DNA of 64,000 nucleotides, taken from positions 62,001 through 126,000 of the forward strand of contig CAYSYM010000003.1 of assembly GCA_964435115.1 (NCBI GenBank), written 5' to 3'. The notes beneath the pieces are model-generated. The model did not search any database, had not been told where the DNA came from, and saw nothing but the letters and a program-made list of their open reading frames with translations. The first letter of the stretch is position 1, and each line of letters begins with the position of its first letter. A program made the position numbers and the translations under genes. Positions 52,913-62,268 of this stretch are shown here, in pieces. Source of the stretch: CAYSYM01 sp964435115 (GTDB lineage: Bacteria > Chloroflexota > UBA6077 > CF-72).

Positions 52913-53155
52913 CTACTCAACGATCGCCAGGTCCTGGCCCGGGCCGAAGGTGCCATCTTGCGGGACGAGGATCTTCGCCAGCGTCCCGTCGGCCGGCGCC
53001 TCGACCTCGAGCGTGGCCTTGACAAGCACGACTTCCGCCACCGGCTCGCCGCGGCGGACGCGTGCCCCCTCCCCCACCAGCCAGCGTGCCAGCAGCGCCT
53101 CGGTGCCCGGATCCACGTCCTGCCAGGCGTCGTCGGGCAGGCGAACCGCTCCCAT
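52913..53155 (-). CDS. Stand-alone lipoyl (biotinyl-like) domain protein
   Basis: An 80-residue single lipoyl domain. The modified lysine lies in VVLVKATLEVEAPADGTL, where classical E2 domains have ETDKA: the Asp before the Lys is Val here. The N-terminal half (EALLARWLVGEGARVRRGEP) and C-terminal VPQDGTFGPGQDLAIVE are standard. The ATG at 53155 has GAGGAGG six bases upstream. No subunit-binding or acyltransferase domain follows, so it is a swinging carrier without its own catalytic E2 core. Confidence 0.87.
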   Translation of the reverse strand: MGAVRLPDDAWQDVDPGTEALLARWLVGEGARVRRGEPVAEVVLVKATLEVEAPADGTLAKILVPQDGTFGPGQDLAIVE

Positions 53156-53222
53156 GCCGTCCTCCTCACCAGGGGGCGCCCGACGAACCGGGCGCCCCCA
53201 CACCAGCCTCGCTCAACCAGCG

Positions 53223-54251
53223 CTACCGCCGGGGCGGGCCCATGAGCTGGCGAAGAGCGTCCGCGATGTCACGCACCTGCGGGATGACCGCTTGCTCCAG
53301 CGGCCGGCTGTAGGGGATGGGGACGTTGGGCACCCCCAGCCGCTTCACCGGCGCTTTCATCTGCAGGTAGCCGATTTGCTCGGCGACGAGCGCCGCGATC
53401 TCGCCCGTGAGGCCGAAGCGAAGGTAGTCTTCGTCGGCCACGAGCAGGCGGCCGGTCTTCGCCACCGAGCGCAGGATGGCGTCGGTGTCCAGCGGGACGA
53501 GCGTGCGCAGGTCAAGCACCTCCGCGCTCACGCCGTCCCTGGCCACCTCTTCCGCGGCGAGGGTGGCTTTGTGCACCATCTGGCTGAGCGCCACGATCGT
53601 GGCGTCCGTGCCCTCGCGGACGACGCGCGCCTCGCCAAAGGGGACGGCGTAGCTCTCCTCGGGGACTTCGGTCGTGCTCCCTTCAAAGTAGGCCATCCAT
53701 GGCAGCCCCATGATGCCCTTGTGGAAGAAGTACATCACCGGGTTGTCGTCCCGGATGGCCTGGATCATCAGCCCCTTCGCGTCGTAGGCGTTGGACGGCA
53801 CGACGATCTTGAGTCCCGGCACGTGGGCGAAGAGACCGTAGAGGCACTGGGAGTGCTGGGCGGCGTCGTTGTAGCCGCCGCCGATGGCCGTGGTGAGGAC
53901 CACGGGCAGCCGGACGTTCCCACCCGACATGTACGTATTCTTGGCCAGGTGGTTGTAGATCTGATCCATGCATACGCCGAAGAAGTCGACGAACATCAGC
54001 TCGACGATCGGCCGCATCCCCTCGGCCGCGGCGCCCGTCGCCGCGCCGATGAACGCGGTCTCGGAGATCGGCGTGTCCATGACGCGCTCCGGCCCGAATC
54101 GCTGGAGCAGGCCGGCGGTGGCGCCGAAGATCCCGCCGTACTTGCCCACGTCCTCGCCCATGACGAAGACGCGGGAGTCACGCTCCATCTCCTGGCCAAT
54201 CGCTTCGGCGACGGCCTGGGCCATCGTGAGGGTGCGAGTTGCGACGACCAT
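53223..54251 (-). CDS. acoB: 2-oxoacid/acetoin dehydrogenase E1 component, beta subunit
   Basis: A 342-residue E1 beta subunit: RVFVMGEDVGKYGGIFGATA, PISETAFIGAATGAAAEGMR, then the C-terminal LVADEDYLRFGLTGEIAALV transketolase domain. Together with the alpha subunit it forms the thiamine-diphosphate decarboxylase/dehydrogenase. The residues that differ between acetoin, pyruvate and branched-chain enzymes cannot be judged by eye; the AcoX neighbour favours acetoin. Spacing to the alpha gene is 94 bases. Confidence 0.9.
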   Translation of the reverse strand: MVVATRTLTMAQAVAEAIGQEMERDSRVFVMGEDVGKYGGIFGATAGLLQRFGPERVMDTPISETAFIGAATGAAAEGMRPIVELMFVDFFGVCMDQIYNHLAKNTYMSGGNVRLPVVLTTAIGGGYNDAAQHSQCLYGLFAHVPGLKIVVPSNAYDAKGLMIQAIRDDNPVMYFFHKGIMGLPWMAYFEGSTTEVPEESYAVPFGEARVVREGTDATIVALSQMVHKATLAAEEVARDGVSAEVLDLRTLVPLDTDAILRSVAKTGRLLVADEDYLRFGLTGEIAALVAEQIGYLQMKAPVKRLGVPNVPIPYSRPLEQAVIPQVRDIADALRQLMGPPRR

Positions 54252-54345
54252 CTCGATCCTCCGCTTCTCTTGCTCGCTCGCTCGTTCTCTTGTCCCCAGC
54301 CGGCCGCCCGGCTGGCTGCGACACAGTGCCAGCAGCGCCTACGGC

Positions 54346-55359
54346 TCAGGCGGCGACGAAGACGTGCTGGAGCGCTTCGTCCGGGTTGGGGTACGCGCTC
54401 TGGCGGGCGAAGACGTAGGCGTCGGCCACGCGCTGCTGCGCCCGCCCGCGGATCTCCGCCTCGGACCGGTCGTCCAGGAGCCCGCGCTCCCGGAGATGGG
54501 CCGCCAGCGCCGGGATCGGGTCGTGCGCGCGTAGCTCGTCCACCTCCCCCTTGGGACGATAGACCTCTGCATCGCCCTGGAAGTGGCCCAGGTAGCGATC
54601 CGTCTTCACCTCGACCAGCGACGGCCCGTCGCCGCGCCGGGCGCGCGCCACCGCCTCCCCGGCCACTTCGAACACCTCGAGCGCGTCGTTGTGCTCCACT
54701 CGCACGCCCGGAATGCCGTACGCCGCGGCGCGGTCGGCGTTCGAGGGGATGGCCGTCGAGACGCTCTTCTCGACGGAGATGGCCCACTTGTTGTCTTCGC
54801 AGACGAACACCACGGGCAGCTTCCACAGGGCGGCGAGGTTGAGCGACTCGTGGAAGGAGCCCTGGTTTGCCGCCCCTTCGCCAAAGAAGGCCACCGACAC
54901 CCAGTCTTTGCCGAGCTTCTTGGCGGCGAGCGCCGAGCCGCACGCCGGCGGCAGGCTGGCACCGATGATGCCGCTGCAGCTGAACTTGTGCGCGGGATCG
55001 AACAGGTGCATGTGGCCGCCCTTGCCGCGCCCCAGGCCGGTGGCCTTGCCGAAGATCTCGGCCGCCATCTTGTCGAGCGGCACCCCCTTGGCGATGGCGA
55101 AGTGGTGCGGCCGGTGGGTGCCGACCACGGTGTCCTCCTGGCGGAGATGCGCGCACACCCCGACGGCCACAGGCTCCTGCCCGGCGGCGAGGTGCATCTC
55201 CCCGGGCACGGGGCCGCTCCCGATGTCGAAGGCAAGCCCCTTCTGGATGTTCGGCGGGAGCTTGCCCTCGAGGTAGACCTTGGCCATTGTCTCCTCGAAC
55301 TCGCGGATCACCAGCATCGTCTCGTACATCCAGAGGAGCTGGTTCGTGCTCGGCTCCAT
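54346..55359 (-). CDS. acoA: 2-oxoacid/acetoin dehydrogenase E1 component, alpha subunit
   Basis: A 337-residue E1 alpha subunit. The thiamine-diphosphate motif reads GEGAANQGSFHESLNLAALW, followed by LPVVFVCEDNKWAISV; the GRGKGGHMHLF and GIIGASLPPACGSALA segments line the active site. No phosphorylation loop was seen. GGGAGG lies six bases before the ATG at 55359. It is the first gene of the operon, whose promoter is 33 bases upstream. No acyltransferase E2 core or E3 gene lies in the window. Confidence 0.91.
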   Translation of the reverse strand: MEPSTNQLLWMYETMLVIREFEETMAKVYLEGKLPPNIQKGLAFDIGSGPVPGEMHLAAGQEPVAVGVCAHLRQEDTVVGTHRPHHFAIAKGVPLDKMAAEIFGKATGLGRGKGGHMHLFDPAHKFSCSGIIGASLPPACGSALAAKKLGKDWVSVAFFGEGAANQGSFHESLNLAALWKLPVVFVCEDNKWAISVEKSVSTAIPSNADRAAAYGIPGVRVEHNDALEVFEVAGEAVARARRGDGPSLVEVKTDRYLGHFQGDAEVYRPKGEVDELRAHDPIPALAAHLRERGLLDDRSEAEIRGRAQQRVADAYVFARQSAYPNPDEALQHVFVAA

Positions 55360-55391
55360 CGCCCTACCTCCCGCTCTGCAGGCTACGCTCC

Positions 55392-55420
55392 ACACTAGCC
55401 CCGGCTCAGGGGGGCGTCAA
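55392..55420 (-). promoter_or_regulatory. Promoter of the aco-type operon
   Basis: On the minus strand TTGACG (55420-55415) and TAGTGT (55397-55392) are 17 bases apart, ending 32 bases before the E1 alpha start. The spacer holds CCCC and GGGG arms that could form a regulator site. No sigma-54 type -24/-12 element, common for acetoin operons elsewhere, was seen. Confidence 0.5.
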
Positions 55421-55433
55421 GAGAGCAGACGCC

Positions 55434-55523
55434 TCAGTGAAGCAGCTCCGCCTGGAGCTGCTGGCGCCCGCGGATCGCCGCCCGCCACCACACGGCGGCC
55501 AGCCCCGCGTCGAAGGCGCCGAG
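55434..55523 (-). pseudogene. Decayed PIN-domain toxin fragment
   Basis: Minus-strand codons read LGAFDAGLAAVWWRAAIRGR then QQLQAELLH and a TGA at 55436-55434. The segment 55495-55523 matches 55811-55839 of the intact PIN gene at 28 of 29 bases. It corresponds to the GAFDAVLAA strand-helix of VapC toxins, but the rest of the gene is gone. Confidence 0.6.
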
Positions 55524-55689
55524 ACGAGCGCACCCCCATCGTCAGGAGCTACGAGCTGCCCGACACCCTGGCAACCTTCATCTCGCCACATGCAGCGGCA
55601 TGGACGCTCCAAGAGCAAGGAATCGCGGGGCTGGTGAGCCTGCTCGGAATGTGACGGCGACCCTCAGGCGGCCACTACGAGGGAGTGGA

Positions 55690-56118
55690 TCAGCGGCCGA
55701 TCAGGCGGTCCAGGCTCGGCATCGCCGGATCCACCCAGGGGAGCTTGGGCAGCTCGCCGAAGGCCCGGTCGGCCGAGACCAGGGCCTCGACCCGCTGGTT
55801 GATCGCGACGGCGGCCAGCACCGCGTCGAAGGCGCCGAGGGCGGGATAGCGCTCGAAGAGGGCCAGGCCAAGGTCGAGGTGCTCGGCGCGCGTGACCAGC
55901 AGGGGGAGGGCCGCCATGTAGTGGCGGGCGAGGGCGACGGCATCTGGGCGCGACCGCCGGCGCGCTCGCACGTGCACGAACTCCTGGACGACCTCGATGG
56001 TGGTCGTGGCCTCGACGCGCCCGTCGCCGTGAGCCCGGAGCAGCCGGCGACAGGGCTCACGCAAGGGGTGCTCCGCGCCGACGGCGTAGCTGAGCACAGT
56101 GGTATCGAGCAGGATCAC
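55690..56118 (-). CDS. PIN-domain ribonuclease toxin (VapC-like)
   Basis: A 142-residue PIN protein. Acidic active-site residues are Asp5 (LLDTTVLSY), a middle Glu in TIEVVQEFVH, Asp in GAFDAVLAA and Asp in VSADRAFGEL. The ATG overlaps the antitoxin stop by four bases. It is the last of four overlapping toxin-antitoxin genes on the minus strand. The expected target is RNA; VapC toxins usually cut tRNA or rRNA. Confidence 0.88.
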   Translation of the reverse strand: MILLDTTVLSYAVGAEHPLREPCRRLLRAHGDGRVEATTTIEVVQEFVHVRARRRSRPDAVALARHYMAALPLLVTRAEHLDLGLALFERYPALGAFDAVLAAVAINQRVEALVSADRAFGELPKLPWVDPAMPSLDRLIGR

Positions 56119-56366
56119 CTCTGGAACCGGTCGTGGGCGGCATCGAGCTCGCGGCGAAGCTCGGCCGGATCGGCCGGAACGGATGTCGGCTCGCCTGCCA
56201 GGATCGCGTCGATGGCGGTTCGGCGGACCTCGGCGTCGGCCGGGAGCCGGTCGAGCGCCTCGCGGATCACGGCGGCGATGGAGACCCCGCGCCGCTGGGC
56301 CTCCTGCGTCACCTTCTGGTAGCGCTCGTCGTCGAGGAGGATCTGGACCCGGCGCGAACCGTTCAC
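56115..56366 (-). CDS. Ribbon-helix-helix antitoxin
   Basis: An 83-residue protein with an N-terminal ribbon-helix-helix (RRVQILLDDERYQKVTQEAQ, then RGVSIAAVIREALDRL) and an acidic tail (ADPAELRRELDAAHDRF) that should wrap the toxin. It overlaps the PIN gene that follows and the PIN gene before it, each by four bases. It is the likely antidote for the downstream PIN protein and repressor of the module. Confidence 0.82.
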   Translation of the reverse strand: MNGSRRVQILLDDERYQKVTQEAQRRGVSIAAVIREALDRLPADAEVRRTAIDAILAGEPTSVPADPAELRRELDAAHDRFQR

Positions 56367-56773
56367 GTCGCTACCGACGCGCCATCTAATTCAATCCCGA
56401 TGGCACCGGCGATGCGGATCAGGTCCGCGTCAGCGACGAGCAACGCAGCCCCTCGGCGCCACGCGACGGCGGCGATCATGCAGTCGACCACCCCGCGAGG
56501 GGTGACGCCGTTCGCCCGACACCGCCGGTAGATGTGCGCGGCACCATCGAAGTCGACCGCCGTGTCAAACGGCAGCCACACGAAGCGCAGGAGCAGCCGA
56601 CGCAGATCCGACGCGCGTGCATCACTGCGGGCACCCGCGAGGACTTCCATCATGACCGGCTCGGTCACCGCAAGCGCACCTTCGGTTGCGATCAGCTCGG
56701 TCAGGCGCCGGTCGATTGGACTGCCGGTCGCCCGGTCGTACTCGACCCAGGTTGACGTGTCCGCCAGTATCAC
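56363..56773 (-). CDS. PIN-domain ribonuclease toxin (VapC-like)
   Basis: A 136-residue PIN protein of the common VapC class: Asp in ILADTSTWVEY, Glu in VTEPVMMEVLAG, Asp in GVVDCMIAAVAWRRGA and LLVADADLIRI. It overlaps the preceding antitoxin (56770-56982) and the following antitoxin gene by four bases each. It is unlike the other PIN protein outside the catalytic residues, so the two modules probably came together rather than arose by recent duplication. Confidence 0.9.
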   Translation of the reverse strand: MILADTSTWVEYDRATGSPIDRRLTELIATEGALAVTEPVMMEVLAGARSDARASDLRRLLLRFVWLPFDTAVDFDGAAHIYRRCRANGVTPRGVVDCMIAAVAWRRGAALLVADADLIRIAGAIGIELDGASVAT

Positions 56774-56982
56774 CCCAGGTCGGGGGGCGCGGTGTCCGGG
56801 GGCAGCTTCAGGATGGCGTGCGCGCCCCGCATCGCCAGGGCCTCTTCGCGCGTCATCGGCTGGCCCACCAAGTGGCGCAGCGCGAGATCAACGGCTTCGC
56901 TCTTGGTGCGCACACCGTAGCGGGCCATGATGGCTCGCACGTAGCTGTCCTCGAGCTCGATGTTCGTCCGCACACGACCCAT
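56770..56982 (-). CDS. VapB-type antitoxin (type II, VapB_5/DUF2191-like)
   Basis: A 70-residue antitoxin: MGRVRTNIELEDSYVRAIMA followed by GVRTKSEAVDLALRHLVGQP, the ribbon-helix-helix pattern of MT-type VapB proteins, then a toxin-binding tail ending in LPPDTAPPDLG. The ATG at 56982 is chosen over the longer open frame because the conserved ribbon starts there. It is the first gene of the four-gene chain and so should autoregulate all of them. Confidence 0.87.
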   Translation of the reverse strand: MGRVRTNIELEDSYVRAIMARYGVRTKSEAVDLALRHLVGQPMTREEALAMRGAHAILKLPPDTAPPDLG

Positions 56983-57115
56983 ACACCAATCATACACCTT
57001 CACGCGGCGGACTGGGGGGCTGTCACCCGCAACTGGGGAATCAAGCCGACCGACGGAGCGGGCGACGAAGCTCCGGTGGCGGGTCGCCAACTACGTGGCT
57101 TAGTATGTCTCCAGA

Positions 57116-57663
57116 ATGTTGGGGAAAATCCAGCCTTACAAAGACACGAATAGGCACGGCCCTGACCGCCAGGCGCTCTTCGATGTCGCCAGCGAGCAGT
57201 ACGGCTACTTCACCGCGGACCAGGCGGCCCGGTGCGGCTACGCGCGCGACATGCTGACCTATCACGCCAGGCGGGGCACGTTCCAGCGGGGCACCGCGGC
57301 GTCTACCGCTTCCGGGACTATCCCTCGTCCCCCCGCGAGCACGTCGCCGCGGCCTGGCTCGCCGTCGGCAAGGACGTGGCCGTGATCTCCCACGCGAGCG
57401 CGCTCGACCTCTGGAACCTCAGCGACGTCATCCCCGATGCCGTCCATCTCACGGTCCCCCGCGCCCGGCGCTCCCGCGCCAACCGGCCCCCGCCGGGCGT
57501 GGTCGTCCACACCACCGCCCGCTGCTGGGGCGATGGCGAGGTGCGCAGCCACGAGGGCCTCCGCCTCACCTCGCCCGAGCGCACCATCCTCGACGCCGCC
57601 CAGGCCGGCACCCAGCCCGAGCAGATCGAGCTGGCCATCGCGCAGGCCCTCCGCCGCGGCTGA
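57116..57663 (+). pseudogene. AbiEi-like antitoxin/regulator, frameshifted
   Basis: Frame one (from an ATG at 57116) encodes a winged-helix N-terminus: FDVASEQYGYFTADQAARCG and MLTYHARRGTFQRG. Frame two continues HRGVYRFRDYPSSPREHVAA, then VISHASALDLWNLSDVIPDA and RLTSPERTILDAAQAGT, as in AbiEi proteins. The break is in the G-run at 57288-57291, where one extra G would restore the frame. The gene would otherwise give about 182 residues. The nucleotidyltransferase partner AbiEii, which normally follows, is absent. Either a real mutation or a base error is possible. Confidence 0.75.
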
Positions 57664-57720
57664 TACAGGGACACCCGCTGAGCTGGTACAGGAGCCGGAA
57701 ATGGGGTCGTGCTCGGCCGC

Positions 57721-58260
57721 CTACTCGTTCGCCGGCGGTGACGCCGTAGCGAACAGGGCGCTGATGCGCTCGGCGATCGCCGGGGCGTGGGCGATCGCCA
57801 TAGTCGGCGGTAGGATGGTTTGGTCCTGGGGGTGGGAGGCCAGGTTCCTGAGCTGTCTGAGGGTATCCCAGCGTCCGTGCTCGTCGGTCGAAAGGACGCC
57901 TTGGTCGCGCAGCCACGCCAGCCGCTTCTCGAATGACTGCGTCGAGGGCGGCGCGCCCAGATCCATGCAGCGGCGGGCCACCGCGGCCTCGGCGACCCGG
58001 AACATCTGCTCCAGGCCCAGCGTGTAGAGCGGGTAGAAGAAGTAGCCGTAGAGGAGGGCGCCGCGCGCGACCTCGAACAGCCTGTGCAGCTCATCGGGCG
58101 CCGCGTCGGATAGGCGGATGGCCAGGATGCGACACGCCCAGTCCTCTCCCGTGATCGGGCGGGGATACCCCTCGGGTGAGAGACTGGCGATGAGCGTAGT
58201 GACCGGGTCAGGCTCCAGCCAGTTCTCCGGCGTCAGGTCTTTGAATCCCCGGCGACTCAT
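57721..58260 (-). CDS. Hypothetical protein with an RX4H motif
   Basis: A 179-residue protein not assigned to a named family. It has an N-terminal acidic segment (LTPENWLEPDPVTTLIASLS), a central hydrophobic helix (ARGALLYGYFFYPLYTLGLE) and a helical C-terminal part containing RQLRNLASHPQDQ. The Arg138-Asn-X3-His143 arrangement looks like the RX4-6H active site of HEPN ribonucleases, in a LASHP context seen in DUF4145-like proteins. It follows the DUF499 gene by nine bases on the same strand, so it belongs to that operon. Confidence 0.7.
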   Translation of the reverse strand: MSRRGFKDLTPENWLEPDPVTTLIASLSPEGYPRPITGEDWACRILAIRLSDAAPDELHRLFEVARGALLYGYFFYPLYTLGLEQMFRVAEAAVARRCMDLGAPPSTQSFEKRLAWLRDQGVLSTDEHGRWDTLRQLRNLASHPQDQTILPPTMAIAHAPAIAERISALFATASPPANE

Positions 58261-58269
58261 GACATCCGC

Positions 58270-61605
<3,336 letters not shown>

Positions 61606-61616
61606 GCTGCGCCTCC

Positions 61617-61949
61617 TCAGCTATCGGGCTCCCGGCCGAGCCGTGCTTGCAGGAATGGGACGTCGTAGTGAACCGTGTCCCAGACCAGATCCCAGTTGAC
61701 GTTGATGTAGTCGTGCACGAGGCGGTTCCGCATCCCGACGATATCGGCCCACGGAATATCCGGGTAACGGGCGCGGAATTCGGCGGACAGGCGGCGCGCG
61801 GCCTCGCCGACGATCATCAGCTGACGGACCACCGCGTCCCGCCGGAGGCTGTCGCCGATGAAGCTCGTCTTGTCCAGCCCGCCGACGTACTCCCGGATGA
61901 GAGCCAGAGCGTCCAAGATATGCGCGCGGTAGACCTCGTCACTCTTCAT
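61617..61949 (-). CDS. hepT: HepT-like HEPN ribonuclease toxin (DUF86)
   Basis: A 110-residue DUF86 protein. The active-site RX4HXY motif is intact in GMRNRLVHDYINVNWDLVW; upstream helices AHILDALALIREYVG and VVRQLMIVGEAARRLS are typical. The ATG at 61949 is inside the end of the nucleotidyltransferase gene (11-base overlap). In known HepT/MntA pairs the RNase is silenced by polyadenylylation of the Tyr by MntA; both the Tyr and MntA are present here. Confidence 0.92.
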   Translation of the reverse strand: MKSDEVYRAHILDALALIREYVGGLDKTSFIGDSLRRDAVVRQLMIVGEAARRLSAEFRARYPDIPWADIVGMRNRLVHDYINVNWDLVWDTVHYDVPFLQARLGREPDS

Positions 61950-62268
61950 ACAGGACGATCCGGTCGGACTCGATATACGGGCGGACATGCCGGCTCAGGC
62001 CCTCTTCGGTTGTCAACTCCACCGGGTGACCGAGCAGCTCCGACAGCTCGCGCTCCAGGCCGAACCAGCGCAGCCCCAGGGGCGGGCGGCCCTCGCTGGG
62101 CCGCAGGCGGAGCAGCAGATCGATGTCGCTGTCCGGGCGCTGCTCGCCGCGCGCGAACGAGCCGAACAGCTCGATGCGAGACGCGTACGGCCGCAGCACG
62201 GGAACGATTTTCGCGCGGAGCTCGTCCAGCACCGATTTCGGGGGACCGGTTCGGGCGTTCATGTTCAT
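61939..62268 (-). CDS. mntA: MntA-like minimal nucleotidyltransferase antitoxin
   Basis: A 109-residue minimal nucleotidyltransferase. The signature ELFGSFARGEQRPDSDIDLL has the GSF-X10-DxD metal site at residues 36-50, and the third acidic residue is likely the Glu in HPVELTTEEG. It begins as ATGA on the methylase stop and overlaps hepT, so the pair is locked into the middle of the methylase-DUF499 operon. Confidence 0.92.
   Translation of the reverse strand: MNMNARTGPPKSVLDELRAKIVPVLRPYASRIELFGSFARGEQRPDSDIDLLLRLRPSEGRPPLGLRWFGLERELSELLGHPVELTTEEGLSRHVRPYIESDRIVLYEE

Noticed and set aside
55280..55654. Plus-strand open frame ending in TLQEQGIAGLVSLLGM as a gene upstream of the TA chain
   Set aside because: It runs antisense through the start of the E1 alpha gene and its promoter, has no ribosome site and no family resemblance.
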